A DNA stretch of 45,433 bases, from positions 1 through 45,433 of the forward strand of contig JAKULF010000024.1 in assembly GCA_022661535.1 (NCBI GenBank), written 5' to 3'. Shown piece by piece: positions 1 to 14,630 of the stretch. The notes below the pieces were generated by a model. That model did no database searches. It had not been told where the DNA came from and saw only the letters and a program-made list of their open reading frames with translations. Within the stretch, counting starts at the first letter, position 1. Each line of letters starts with the position of its first letter. This DNA comes from Eutypa lata. Its lineage: Eukaryota > Ascomycota > Sordariomycetes > Xylariales > Diatrypaceae. Both the position numbers and the translations under genes were made by a program.

Positions 1-1487
1 ACCTTTTATATATAGCAAATCTTTTTCTAAATCTAATTCTACCAATTTATAAGATGTTTTAACAAATCTTCAAAACTATATTTATTACATTCTTTATAAT
101 AGTTTTTGTTTTTACTTCTGTCAAAAATAAACGTTATTGTATCGTTTACCTCAATAAAACCTGATGTTTTTTGAATCTTTAGACTTAAAAACTTTTAAAC
201 CCTGAATTAATTTAGATAAAGTATCAAAATTTCCATATTTATAAACTCTAATTTCTCTTATAGAATTATTTATATAATCTTTAATACTTCATCATTTTAT
301 ATTTTTACCAATTGGTATAACTCTTCCTAATTTACCACCAGTTAATACATTAATCGGTTCAAAATCAAAATCACTATGAATAGGAAATTTTACCATTGTT
401 TTTGTATTTACTGATAATTGTACAGATAAAAGTTTGTTCTTATTCTTTGCTAAATCTATATTTTGATATTCTGTATCAAAACCAGAATAAATATTTTGTG
501 TTATTGAGATACCATTTTTTCTAAGTTTTAATCTTATAGATGGATCTAACTTATTATAAATTTCTTTAGACAATATTAAATAATCCAATAACAAATCATT
601 TAAATCACCATCATTTTTAACATTTTCTTGTAATTTTAATATTAATTTCTCTGTAAACATATAAAGATTTAAATTTACTAAGTTATAAGATCACTTAAAA
701 AATTCACCTAATTCATTATAACTTACTATTTTATTACCTATTTTTACAGATTCACCATCTTTTGCTTCATTAACTTCTAATTCCTCTTTTTTATGTCCAG
801 AATCTTCGTCAACATCTAATAAGAATTCTTTTACACACTCTTCAATTACTTCATATTTAGTTACATCAAGATCATTGATATAACCTTTTGCATTAATATT
901 TTTAAGAAGTTGAAGTATTCCATCTATTTGATTATATACATTTAAATAATCATTACCGGTATTAGCATAGGAAATTAAAAATTCAATTCTTTTCAATAAC
1001 TTAACAGGTAATGTTTTTTCCACTTTATCTAAAATTAATTCTCTACCTATTTTATTATCTATAATTTTCTCACTATTTTCATCACTATTTTCATTACTAT
1101 TTTTATTAATAGTTGAATAATATCTTACTTGATAACTTAACCTAAAACCTACATAATTTACATATTCTAAAGACTTGAAATGATTCTGTAAACCATTTAA
1201 ATCATTATTCTGAAACCATTTAAATTATATAAATTACTAAAAATAGTATAAATTATACCATATAAATTTATATTAGCCAATACATTTAAGGAAAGATAGA
1301 AATTTCCTATATAAAGGCCTGAACAGCTACATATTTTTACCAAACAAGAACAACCATATTTTAGCAAAACAGGAACTATTAAATGCATATTTTTGTAAAA
1401 ACTTTTAATACAAAAATCTATTAAGTTAACATATCTCTTCTCAATTCAAGGCATTCTAAAAAATATTAAAAATAATTGATAATTCAT
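1..1487 (-). pseudogene. dpo: Copy A: family B DNA polymerase, N-terminal part, cut by window edge and frameshifted
   Basis: This holds the first ~490 codons of the polymerase, entering from the left edge: the N-terminal extension, the Asn/Ser linker and the Exo I motif FDTEY. The ATG equivalent to the reference start is at 1485-1487. Against the intact copies it lacks one A in the A-run near 1405, two bases near 1351 (these two together restore frame), and one base near 1212, which breaks frame again. Several more indels lie between 60 and 225. This density of errors at the contig edge suggests poor read support, not a decayed gene. Identity rests on matching copies H and I. Confidence 0.85.
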
Positions 1488-1928
1488 ATCTTTATTAATT
1501 AATAAATGATTATTTATCTCTTTCAAATCATTCAAGAATTGTAAGGACTTGCACCTCAGTAACAAACATTCCAAAAAACGAAAATTTAAATGTTTATTCG
1601 TTCTATAACCAATTCTTTCTGTTTAATAATTAGTTACAATCATTAAACAAAACCCCTATCCCACACCTCTTCAAAATAATCGTCTTTTATAGATTTCATG
1701 GCTTTTTGAGTCTTACTTACCATAAAATCTTTTCATTTCGAATAACAATCAACCTATAGCTTTTTTATTAATAATAATCATTTTTTGTTACATATTATAT
1801 GTCACATTTTCATGTCACAATCATATGTCATATTTTTGATCATGAAGAGATTTATATAACAGTAAGTTGATCACTATTAAATCTATATTGATTGATTTAT
1901 TTATCACCTTATTTATCACCTTATTCAA
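1488..1928. other. Spacer A/B, non-coding, candidate control region
   Basis: This is the same spacer as the reference one after copy H, but 441 bp because one A is missing near 1844. The cloverleaf-like element is at 1534-1617 (minus strand) and the 13-bp iterons are at 1799-1837. I see no conserved gene in it. Confidence 0.8.
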
Positions 1929-4900
1929 TTACATAAAGAAATCTACATCAGAAAAATTAGGAAATCTAACTTTTATATAATCAACAAACAATAATCAATC
2001 ATCAGTTTTAGGTACCTTACAAAAATTTCCACGTCTTTTTAATTGAGAAATTATATTAACATTTACACAAATTTCTTCATCATAACCCATTAAAAAATTA
2101 ACGATTTCTTTATAATTTTTAAACTCGTCAATTCTTAAATTAAACATGTTATTTAATAAAGCTTTAATAAAATTTCTAATCATCACATCTCTTTTGTTTT
2201 TGTATTTACCTGATGGATTATTACTTAAGTTTTTTGCATATAATGAAACTTTTGGTAATTTACTAATATAACGCATTAAAGAACCTTTATCAACATTTAT
2301 TAATGGTTTAGAATCTAGCAATGTTTTACCATCATCCTCAATAATAACACGTTTATTATCAAACATTAGACGAAATATTTTTCTGAGTAAACATCTGTAA
2401 CATGTCCACCATTCTTAAAAATATCCTTACCACTTCTTAACTGTTTTTGAATAAATATTAATTCTTTATTACCTAACATTTTATCAGTTAATAAATTGTT
2501 AATTTCTACTAAAGACATTCTACCTCTTTGAAAACCTGTAGCAGCAATAATATTACCATCAACACTCAATTGACCCCTAGTACATCAACTTAAAATTCCT
2601 GAACCTTTATTTTTCAGCTCAAGTATATCAGAACCATCACGTATTTTACGATATTCTAAATATAAAGATTTATTCATAAACTTATGTTTAAGAACTTTTT
2701 CCTCTAAATTTTCTATATTTGTTATAAATCCGTCTGTTGTAACCGATACAATCTCACCATCTAATAAATTAATAGTATGTAATAATTCACCAATAACGCA
2801 TCTAATAAATGAAGTAATTCAAGAAGCTATTAACGGATTAGATAAATCATTTCCCTCCATTCTTTTCATTTCCTGAGTTCTAGTATCAAACTTCTCTTTA
2901 TTATTTATACCACGTACAACTAAACCATATATAGAATTTCCTATCTCTTTTCATAATGCATTATTAATTGTCCCTTTAGGATATTTTGATCTTTCATTTT
3001 GTATTTCTTTAATACAACCATAGAAGGGTTTTTCAACAATCAAACCACCATTTAAAGTTCTTATTTTCTTAAAAGGTATATAATATATATCCTTAATTTT
3101 AAATTTAGCCCCTTGTTTTTTAGCTACAAAATACTCCATGTATGTAATAAAGGCAGTTCCCATTAAAGGATATACAGTAGTGTTTTCATCTACATTACAA
3201 GGTATTGAAGGGTATTTAACACTTTCTGGAATTCAAAATTTACATTTAAGATTGTGTATGAATTAAATTTATCTAACCATCTCATTCTTTCAAAGTCTTT
3301 AATACTAAGAGATCTGGCAGCTTGATAATCTGGGTTCCTAATATTAACATTGCTGTTGTATAAGCACTTACCAAATCATAATCATACCATATCCTATTTT
3401 TATCTAAATCATAACCATACATAAAAGATTCATTACGACCTCCTTTATAATTTGCTATAAACATAGTACTTTTTACACCTAATTCTTTAAGAACACTTAA
3501 TCCTTTAGGAGTTAGACTTTTACTTACATTGGTCATTAAATATTTTTCTGATAGTTGATAACCTGAATAATTTGTATCTTTTCAATATTTTCTTATATAA
3601 TTACTACTCAATCCAGATAATGTTAAGGGTATACCAAAACCATTTATTGTATGATTAAATTCCTCCATAAAACAACCATGGATTAGAGCAATTAAACTAT
3701 CTTGCATAGCATATGATTTAAACAATTCAGGATCTTCTTTTGAAATCTTTCCATATTTTCAAGTTGTTCAATAGACAATTTTATCTTTTCTATACCCTCA
3801 TATAATGATGATACAGCATCTAAACTTTTTCTACCGGGAGATATAAGCATTGTATCTCTTACAATTACATTCATACCTCCTAATAAAATAGGTTTTCTCA
3901 TAGTAACAAAACTTTTATTTACTATATCTAATTCTAATTTGTACTTTTCAAAATCACATAACATACTTAAATCGGCCGGAGTATAATGACTTATAATATA
4001 ATTATTCAATCTTTTAGTAACACTAACTCTTTCATTTGTATATGAAGTATTATTTGTTCTAGTATATTTCTTATTCCTGTCATTCAATTCAATTCTACTA
4101 TCTAAAAAATTAATATCTTCAACAGAATTAACCATTCCTTCCAATTCACTTTTTATAGTACTCAAATCTTCTATGTCACCTTCTTTAAGATTTAAATCTA
4201 TATTACTCTTTGAAATACTTTCTAATATACCTTTTATATATAGCAAATCTTTTTCTAAATCTAATTCTACCAATTTATAAGATGTTTTAACCAAATCTTC
4301 AAAACTATATTTATTACATTCTTTATAATAGTTTTTTATTTTACTTCTGTCAAAAATAAACGTTATTGTATCATTTACCTCAATAAACCTGATGTTTTTT
4401 GAATCTTTAGACTTAAAAACTTTTAAACCCTGAATTAATTTAGATAAAGAAGTATCAAAATTTCCATATTTATAAACTCTAATTTCTCTTATAGAATTAT
4501 TTATATAATCTTTAATACTTCATCATTTTATATTTTTACCAATTGGTATAACTCTTCCTAATTTACCACCAGTTAATACATTAATCGGTTCAAAATCAAA
4601 ATCACTATGAATAGGAAATTTTACCATTGTTTTTGTATTTACTGATAATTGTACAGATAAAAGTTTGTTCTTATTCTTTGCTAAATCTATATTTTGATAT
4701 TCTGTATCAAAACCAGAATAAATATTTTGTGTTATTGAGATACCATTTTTTCTAAGTTTTAATCTTATAGATGGATCTAACTTATTATAAATTTCTTTAG
4801 ACAATATTAAATAATCCAATAACAAATCATTTAAATCACCATCATTTTTAACATTTTCTTGTAATTTTAATATTAATTTCTCTGTAAACATATAAAGATT

Positions 4901-5717
4901 TAAATTTACTAAGTTATAAGATCACTTAAAAAATTCACCTAATTCATTATAACTTACTATTTTATTACCTATTTTTACAGATTCACCATCTTTTGCTTCA
5001 TTAACTTCTAATTCCTCTTTTTTATGTCCAGAATCTTCGTCAACATCTAATAAGAATTCTTTTACACACTCTTCAATTACTTCATATTTAGTTACATCAA
5101 GATCATTGATATAACCTTTTGCATTAATATTTTTAAGTTGAAGTATTCCATCTATTTGATTATATACATTTAAATAATCATTACCGGTATTAGCATAGGA
5201 AATTAAAAATTCAATTCTTTTCAATAACTTAACAGGTAATGTTTTTTCCACTTTATCTAAAATTAATTCTCTACCTATTTTATTATCTATAATTTTCTCA
5301 CTATTTTCATCACTATTTTCATTACTATTTTTATTAATAGTTGAATAATATCTTACTTGATAACTTAACCTAAAACCTACATAATTTACATATTCTAAAG
5401 ACTTGAAATGATTCTGTAAACCATTTAAATCATTATTCTGAAACCATTTAAATTATATAAATTACTAAAAATAGTATAAATTATACCATATAAATTTATA
5501 TTAGCCAATACATTTAAGGAAAGATAGAAATTTCCTATATAAAGGCCTGAACAGCTACATATTTTTACCAAACAAGAACAACCACATATTTTAGCAAAAC
5601 AGGAACTATTAAATGCATATTTTTGTAAAAACTTTTTAATACAAAAATCTATTAAGTTAACATATCTCTTCTCAATTCAAGGCATTCTAAAAATATTAAA
5701 AATAATTGATAATTCAT
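1929..5717 (-). pseudogene. dpo: Copy B: full-length family B DNA polymerase copy with several frameshifts
   Basis: It spans the whole polymerase from ATG (5715-5717) to TAA (1929-1931) but is 9 bases short of the reference. Losses relative to copies H and I are one A near 5690, one G near 5440, three bases near 5134 (in frame, one codon), one T near 3739 just before Exo III, one base each near 3331 and 3228, and one T near 2379 in the C-terminal domain. It therefore cannot be read as one protein. The changes sit mainly in homopolymers next to the error-rich left edge of the window, so sequencing error is the simplest explanation. Confidence 0.85.
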
Positions 5718-6159
5718 ATCTTTATTAATTAATAAATGATTATTTATCTCTTTCAAATCATTCAAGAATTGTAAGGACTTGCACCTCAGTAACAAACATT
5801 CCAAAAAACGAAAATTTAAATGTTTATTCGTTCTATAACCAATTCTTTCTGTTTAATAATTAGTTACAATCATTAAACAAAACCCCTATCCCACACCTCT
5901 TCAAAATAATCGTCTTTTATAGATTTCATGGCTTTTTGAGTCTTACTTACCATAAAATCTTTTCATTTCGAATAACAATCAACCTATAGCTTTTTTATTA
6001 ATAATAATCATTTTTTGTTACATATTATATGTCACATTTTCATGTCACAATCATATGTCATATTTTTGATCATGAAAGAGATTTATATAACAGTAAGTTG
6101 ATCACTATTAAATCTATATTGATTGATTTATTTATCACCTTATTTATCACCTTATTCAA
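5718..6159. other. Spacer B/C, non-coding, candidate control region
   Basis: This 442-bp spacer matches the reference one. The cloverleaf-like element is at 5764-5847 (minus strand) and the iterons are at 6029-6067. Confidence 0.8.
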
Positions 6160-9100
6160 TTACATAAAGAAATCTACATCAGAAAAATTAGGAAATCTAA
6201 CTTTTATATAATCAACAAACAATAATCAATCATCAGTTTTAGGTACCTTACAAAAATTTCCACGTCTTTTTAATTGAGAAATTATATTAACATTTACACA
6301 AATTTCTTCATCATAACCCATTAAAAAATTAACGATTTCTTTATAATTTTTAAACTCGTCAATTCTTAAATTAAACATGTTATTTAATAAAGCTTTAATA
6401 AAATTTCTAATCATCACATCTCTTTTGTTTTTGTATTTACCTGATGGATTATTACTTAAGTTTTTTGCATATAATGAAACTTTTGGTAATTTACTAATAT
6501 AACGCATTAAAGAACCTTTATCAACATTTATTAATGGTTTAGAATCTAGCAATGTTTTACCATCATCCTCAATAATAACACGTTTATTATCAAACATTAG
6601 ACGAAATATTTTTTCTGAGTAAACATCTGTAACATGTCCACCATTCTTAAAAATATCCTTACCACTTCTTAACTGTTTTTGAATAAATATTAATTCTTTA
6701 TTACCTAACATTTTATCAGTTAATAAATTGTTAATTTCTACTAAAGACATTCTACCTCTTTGAAAACCTGTAGCAATAATATTACCATCAACACTCAATT
6801 GACCCCTAGTACATCAACTTAAAATTCCTGAACCTTTATTTTTCAGCTCAAGTATATCAGAACCATCACGTATTTTACGATATTCTAAATATAAAGATTT
6901 ATTCATAAACTTATGTTTAAGAACTTTTCCTCTAAATTTTCTATATTTGTTATAAATCCGTCTGTTGTAACCGATACAATCTCACCATCTAATAAATTAA
7001 TAGTATGTAATAATTCACCAATAACGCATCTAATAAATGAAGTAATTCAAGAAGCTATTAACGGATTAGATAAATCATTTCCCTCCATTCTTTTCATTTC
7101 CTGAGTTCTAGTATCAAACTTCTCTTTATTATTTATACCACGTACAACTAAACCATATATAGAATTTCCTATCTCTTTTCATAATGCATTATTAATTGTC
7201 CCTTTAGGATATTTTGATCTTTCATTTTGTATTTCTTTAATACAACCATAGAAGGGTTTTTCAACAATCAAACCACCATTTAAAGTTCTTATTTTCTTAA
7301 AAGGTATATAATATATATCCTTAATTTTAAATTTAGCCCCTTGTTTTTTAGCTACAAAATACTCCATGTATGTAATAAAGGCAGTTCCCATTAAAGGATA
7401 TACAGTAGTGTTTTCATCTACATTACAAGGTATTGAAGGGTATTTAACACTTTCTGGGAATTCAAAATTTACATTTAAGATTGTGTATGAATTAAATTTA
7501 TCTAACCATCTCATTCTTTCAAAGTCTTTAATACTAAGAGATCTGGCAGCTTGATAATCTGGAGTTCCTAATATTAACATTGCTGTTGTATAAGCACTTA
7601 CCAAATCATAATCATACCATATCCTATTTTTATCTAAATCATAACCATACATAAAAGATTCATTACGACCTCCTTTATAATTTGCTATAAACATAGTACT
7701 TTTTACACCTAATTCTTTAAGAACACTTAATCCTTTAGGAGTTAGACTTTTACTTACATTGGTCATTAAATATTTTTCTGATAGTTGATAACCTGAATAA
7801 TTTGTATCTTTTCAATATTTTCTTATATAATTACTACTCAATCCAGATAATGTTAAGGGTATACCAAAACCATTTATTGTATGATTAAATTCCTCCATAA
7901 AACAACCATGGATTAGAGCAATTAAACTATCTTGCATAGCATATGATTTAAACAATTCAGGATCTTCTTTTGAAATCTTTCCATATTTTCAAGTTGTTCA
8001 ATAGACAATTTTATCTTTTCTATACCCTCATATAATGATGATACAGCATCTAAACTTTTTCTACCGGGAGATATAAGCATTGTATCTCTTACAATTACAT
8101 TCATACCTCCTAATAAAATAGGTTTTCTCATAGTAACAAAACTTTTATTTACTATATCTAATTCTAATTTGTACTTTTCAAAATCACATAACATACTTAA
8201 ATCGGCCGGAGTATAATGACTTATAATATAATTATTCAATCTTTTAGTAACACTAACTCTTTCATTTGTATATGAAGTATTATTTGTTCTAGTATATTTC
8301 TTATTCCTGTCATTCAATTCAATTCTACTATCTAAAAAATTAATATCTTCAACAGAATTAACCATTCCTTCCAATTCACTTTTTATAGTACTCAAATCTT
8401 CTATGTCACCTTCTTTAAGATTTAAATCTATATTACTCTTTGAAATACTTTCTAATATACCTTTTATATATAGCAAATCTTTTTCTAAATCTAATTCTAC
8501 CAATTTATAAGATGTTTTAACCAAATCTTCAAAACTATATTTATTACATTCTTTATAATAGTTTTTTATTTTACTTCTGTCAAAAATAAACGTTATTGTA
8601 TCATTTACCTCAATAAACCTGATGTTTTTTGAATCTTTAGACTTAAAAACTTTTAAACCCTGAATTAATTTAGATAAAGAAGTATCAAAATTTCCATATT
8701 TATAAACTCTAATTTCTCTTATAGAATTATTTATATAATCTTTAATACTTCATCATTTTATATTTTTACCAATTGGTATAACTCTTCCTAATTTACCACC
8801 AGTTAATACATTAATCGGTTCAAAATCAAAATCACTATGAATAGGAAATTTTACCATTGTTTTTGTATTTACTGATAATTGTACAGATAAAAGTTTGTTC
8901 TTATTCTTTGCTAAATCTATATTTTGATATTCTGTATCAAAACCAGAATAAATATTTTGTGTTATTGAGATACCATTTTTTCTAAGTTTTAATCTTATAG
9001 ATGGATCTAACTTATTATAAATTTCTTTAGACAATATTAAATAATCCAATAACAAATCATTTAAATCACCATCATTTTTAACATTTTCTTGTAATTTTAA

Positions 9101-9950
9101 TATTAATTTCTCTGTAAACATATAAAGATTTAAATTTACTAAGTTATAAGATCACTTAAAAAATTCACCTAATTCATTATAACTTACTATTTTATTACCT
9201 ATTTTTACAGATTCACCATCTTTTGCTTCATTAACTTCTAATTCCTCTTTTTTATCCAGAATCTTCGTCAACATCTAATAAGAATTCTTTTACACACTCT
9301 TCAATTACTTCATATTTAGTTACATCAAGATCATTGATATAACCTTTTGCATTAATATTTTTAAGAAGTTGAAGTATTCCATCTATTTGATTATATACAT
9401 TTAAATAATCATTACCGGTATTAGCATAGGAAATTAAAAATTCAATTCTTTTCAATAACTTAACAGGTAATGTTTTTTCCACTTTATCTAAAATTAATTC
9501 TCTACCTATTTTATTATCTATAATTTTCTCACTATTTTCATCACTATTTTCATTACTATTTTTATTAATAGTTGAATAATATCTTACTTGATAACTTAAC
9601 CTAAAACCTACATAATTTACATATTCTAAAGACTTGAAATGATTCTGTAAACCATTTAAATCATTATTCTGGAAACCATTTAAATTATATAAATTACTAA
9701 AAATAGTATAAATTATACCATATAAATTTATATTAGCCAATACATTTAAGGAAAGATAGAAATTTCCTATATAAAGGCCTGAACAGCTACATATTTTTAC
9801 CAAACAAGAACAACCACATATTTTAGCAAAACAGGAACTATTAAATGCATATTTTTGTAAAAACTTTTTAATACAAAAATCTATTAAGTTAACATATCTC
9901 TTCTCAATTCAAGGCATTCTAAAAAATATTAAAAATAATTGATAATTCAT
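6160..9950 (-). pseudogene. dpo: Copy C: full-length family B DNA polymerase copy with frameshifts
   Basis: It runs from ATG at 9948-9950 to TAA at 6160-6162 and is 7 bases shorter than the intact copies. It lacks two bases near 9255 (between the Asn/Ser linker and Exo I), one T near 7969 before Exo III, one T near 6928 shortly after palm motif C, and three bases near 6772 that remove one alanine codon in frame. The start region has the five-A run, so the N-terminal extension is in frame with the downstream exonuclease block until the two-base loss. Whether the breaks are real cannot be told from one consensus sequence. Confidence 0.86.
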
Positions 9951-10392
9951 ATCTTTATTAATTAATAAATGATTATTTATCTCTTTCAAATCATTCAAGA
10001 ATTGTAAGGACTTGCACCTCAGTAACAAACATTCCAAAAAACGAAAATTTAAATGTTTATTCGTTCTATAACCAATTCTTTCTGTTTAATAATTAGTTAC
10101 AATCATTAAACAAAACCCCTATCCCACACCTCTTCAAAATAATCGTCTTTTATAGATTTCATGGCTTTTTGAGTCTTACTTACCATAAAATCTTTTCATT
10201 TCGAATAACAATCAACCTATAGCTTTTTTATTAATAATAATCATTTTTTGTTACATATTATATGTCACATTTTCATGTCACAATCATATGTCATATTTTT
10301 GATCATGAAAGAGATTTATATAACAGTAAGTTGATCACTATTAAATCTATATTGATTGATTTATTTATCACCTTATTTATCACCTTATTCAA
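9951..10392. other. Spacer C/D, non-coding, candidate control region
   Basis: This 442-bp spacer matches the reference one. The cloverleaf-like element is at 9997-10080 (minus strand) and the iterons are at 10262-10300. Confidence 0.8.
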
Positions 10393-13300
10393 TTACATAA
10401 AGAAATCTACATCAGAAAAATTAGGAAATCTAACTTTTATATAATCAACAAACAATAATCAATCATCAGTTTTAGGTACCTTACAAAAATTTCCACGTCT
10501 TTTTAATTGAGAAATTATATTAACATTTACACAAATTTCTTCATCATAACCCATTAAAAAATTAACGATTTCTTTATAATTTTTAAACTCGTCAATTCTT
10601 AAATTAAACATGTTATTTAATAAAGCTTTAATAAAATTTCTAATCATCACATCTCTTTTGTTTTTGTATTTACCTGATGGATTATTACTTAAGTTTTTTG
10701 CATATAATGAAACTTTTGGTAATTTACTAATATAACGCATTAAAGAACCTTTATCAACATTTATTAATGGTTTAGAATCTAGCAATGTTTTACCATCATC
10801 CTCAATAATAACACGTTTATTATCAAACATTAGACGAAATATTTTTTCTGAGTAAACATCTGTAACATGTCCACCATTCTTAAAAATATCCTTACCACTT
10901 CTTAACTGTTTTTGAATAAATATTAATTCTTTATTACCTAACATTTTATCAGTTAATAAATTGTTAATTTCTACTAAAGACATTCTACCTCTTTGAAAAC
11001 CTGTAGCAGCAATAATATTACCATCAACACTCAATTGACCCCTAGTACATCAACTTAAAATTCCTGAACCTTTATTTTTCAGCTCAAGTATATCAGAACC
11101 ATCACGTATTTTACGATATTCTAAATATAAAGATTTATTCATAAACTTATGTTTAAGAACTTTTTCCTCTAAATTTTCTATATTTGTTATAAATCCGTCT
11201 GTTGTAACCGATACAATCTCACCATCTAATAAATTAATAGTATGTAATAATTCACCAATAACGCATCTAATAAATGAAGTAATTCAAGAAGCTATTAACG
11301 GATTAGATAAATCATTTCCCTCCATTCTTTTCATTTCCTGAGTTCTAGTATCAAACTTCTCTTTATTATTTATACCACGTACAACTAAACCATATATAGA
11401 ATTTCCTATCTCTTTTCATAATGCATTATTAATTGTCCCTTTAGGATATTTTGATCTTTCATTTTGTATTTCTTTAATACAACCATAGAAGGGTTTTTCA
11501 ACAATCAAACCACCATTTAAAGTTCTTATTTTCTTAAAAGGTATATAATATATATCCTTAATTTTAAATTTAGCCCCTTGTTTTTTAGCTACAAAATACT
11601 CCATGTATGTAATAAAGGCAGTTCCCATTAAAGGATATACAGTAGTGTTTTCATCTACATTACAAGGTATTGAAGGGTATTTAACACTTTCTGGGAATTC
11701 AAAATTTACATTTAAGATTGTGTATGAATTAAATTTATCTAACCATCTCATTCTTTCAAAGTCTTTAATACTAAGAGATCTGGCAGCTTGATAATCTGGA
11801 GTTCCTAATATTAACATTGCTGTTGTATAAGCACTTACCAAATCATAATCATACCATATCCTATTTTTATCTAAATCATAACCATACATAAAAGATTCAT
11901 TACGACCTCCTTTATAATTTGCTATAAACATAGTACTTTTTACACCTAATTCTTTAAGAACACTTAATCCTTTAGGAGTTAGACTTTTACTTACATTGGT
12001 CATTAAATATTTTTCTGATAGTTGATAACCTGAATAATTTGTATCTTTTCAATATTTTCTTATATAATTACTACTCAATCCAGATAATGTTAAGGGTATA
12101 CCAAAACCATTTATTGTATGATTAAATTCCTCCATAAAACAACCATGGATTAGAGCAATTAAACTATCTTGCATAGCATATGATTTAAACAATTCAGGAT
12201 CTTCTTTTGAAATCTTTCCATATTTTCAAGTTGTTCAATAGACAATTTTATCTTTTCTATACCCTCATATAATGATGATACAGCATCTAAACTTTTTCTA
12301 CCGGGAGATATAAGCATTGTATCTCTTACAATTACATTCATACCTCCTAATAAAATAGGTTTTCTCATAGTAACAAAACTTTTATTTACTATATCTAATT
12401 CTAATTTGTACTTTTCAAAATCACATAACATACTTAAATCGGCCGGAGTATAATGACTTATAATATAATTATTCAATCTTTTAGTAACACTAACTCTTTC
12501 ATTTGTATATGAAGTATTATTTGTTCTAGTATATTTCTTATTCCTGTCATTCAATTCAATTCTACTATCTAAAAAATTAATATCTTCAACAGAATTAACC
12601 ATTCCTTCCAATTCACTTTTTATAGTACTCAAATCTTCTATGTCACCTTCTTTAAGATTTAAATCTATATTACTCTTTGAAATACTTTCTAATATACCTT
12701 TTATATATAGCAAATCTTTTTCTAAATCTAATTCTACCAATTTATAAGATGTTTTAACCAAATCTTCAAAACTATATTTATTACATTCTTTATAATAGTT
12801 TTTTATTTTACTTCTGTCAAAAATAAACGTTATTGTATCATTTACCTCAATAAACCTGATGTTTTTTGAATCTTTAGACTTAAAAACTTTTAAACCCTGA
12901 ATTAATTTAGATAAAGAAGTATCAAAATTTCCATATTTATAAACTCTAATTTCTCTTATAGAATTATTTATATAATCTTTAATACTTCATCATTTTATAT
13001 TTTTACCAATTGGTATAACTCTTCCTAATTTACCACCAGTTAATACATTAATCGGTTCAAAATCAAAATCACTATGAATAGGAAATTTTACCATTGTTTT
13101 TGTATTTACTGATAATTGTACAGATAAAAGTTTGTTCTTATTCTTTGCTAAATCTATATTTTGATATTCTGTATCAAAACCAGAATAAATATTTTGTGTT
13201 ATTGAGATACCATTTTTTCTAAGTTTTAATCTTATAGATGGATCTAACTTATTATAAATTTCTTTAGACAATATTAAATAATCCAATAACAAATCATTTA

Positions 13301-14188
13301 AATCACCATCATTTTTAACATTTTCTTGTAATTTTAATATTAATTTCTCTGTAAACATATAAAGATTTAAATTTACTAAGTTATAAGATCACTTAAAAAA
13401 TTCACCTAATTCATTATAACTTACTATTTTATTACCTATTTTTACAGATTCACCATCTTTTGCTTCATTAACTTCTAATTCCTCTTTTTTATGTCCAGAA
13501 TCTTCGTCAACATCTAATAAGAATTCTTTTACACACTCTTCAATTACTTCATATTTAGTTACATCAAGATCATTGATATAACCTTTTGCATTAATATTTT
13601 TAAGAAGTTGAAGTATTCCATCTATTTGATTATATACATTTAAATAATCATTACCGGTATTAGCATAGGAAATTAAAAATTCAATTCTTTTCAATAACTT
13701 AACAGGTAATGTTTTTTCCACTTTATCTAAAATTAATTCTCTACCTATTTTATTATCTATAATTTTCTCACTATTTTCATCACTATTTTCATTACTATTT
13801 TTATTAATAGTTGAATAATATCTTACTTGATAACTTAACCTAAAACCTACATAATTTACATATTCTAAAGACTTGAAATGATTCTGTAAACCATTTAAAT
13901 CATTATTCTGGAAACCATTTAAATTATATAAATTACTAAAAATAGTATAAATTATACCATATAAATTTATATTAGCCAATACATTTAAGGAAAGATAGAA
14001 ATTTCCTATATAAAGGCCTGAACAGCTACATATTTTTACCAAACAAGAACAACCACATATTTTAGCAAAACAGGAACTATTAAATGCATATTTTTGTAAA
14101 AACTTTTAATACAAAAATCTATTAAGTTAACATATCTCTTCTCAATTCAAGGCATTCTAAAAAATATTAAAAATAATTGATAATTCAT
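10393..14188 (-). CDS. dpo: Copy D: family B DNA polymerase, two single-base homopolymer differences
   Basis: It matches the reference except for a four-A instead of five-A run near 14104, in the N-terminal extension, and a four-T instead of five-T run (plus strand) near 12205. The second change shifts frame about ten codons before the Exo III tyrosine and would end the protein shortly after. From there the palm domain reads openly in the reference frame to TAA at 10393-10395, through UGA(Trp) codons. Read literally, this copy would make an exonuclease fragment without a polymerase domain. Homopolymer miscalling is more likely. Confidence 0.88.
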
Positions 14189-14630
14189 ATCTTTATTAAT
14201 TAATAAATGATTATTTATCTCTTTCAAATCATTCAAGAATTGTAAGGACTTGCACCTCAGTAACAAACATTCCAAAAAACGAAAATTTAAATGTTTATTC
14301 GTTCTATAACCAATTCTTTCTGTTTAATAATTAGTTACAATCATTAAACAAAACCCCTATCCCACACCTCTTCAAAATAATCGTCTTTTATAGATTTCAT
14401 GGCTTTTTGAGTCTTACTTACCATAAAATCTTTTCATTTCGAATAACAATCAACCTATAGCTTTTTTATTAATAATAATCATTTTTTGTTACATATTATA
14501 TGTCACATTTTCATGTCACAATCATATGTCATATTTTTGATCATGAAAGAGATTTATATAACAGTAAGTTGATCACTATTAAATCTATATTGATTGATTT
14601 ATTTATCACCTTATTTATCACCTTATTCAA
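14189..14630. other. Spacer D/E, non-coding, candidate control region
   Basis: This 442-bp spacer matches the reference one. The cloverleaf-like element is at 14235-14318 (minus strand) and the iterons are at 14500-14538. Confidence 0.8.

Noticed and set aside
6029..6211. A 60-codon plus-strand ORF starting MSHFHV, found at the same place in most spacers
   Set aside because: It is built from the iterons and the 12-bp duplication and runs antisense over the polymerase C-terminus. Its presence in many copies is trivial because the copies are identical. I recognised no known family, and a one-base change in spacer A/B breaks it. A small hydrophobic peptide is not excluded.
6913..7104. A 63-codon plus-strand ORF opposite palm motif C in copy C
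   Set aside because: It exists only because of a one-base loss in that copy and is antisense to a conserved polymerase motif.
7366..7554. A 62-codon plus-strand ORF starting MYVIKA within the polymerase gene
   Set aside because: It lies entirely antisense to the conserved region after palm motif A, so it is a shadow of the real gene.
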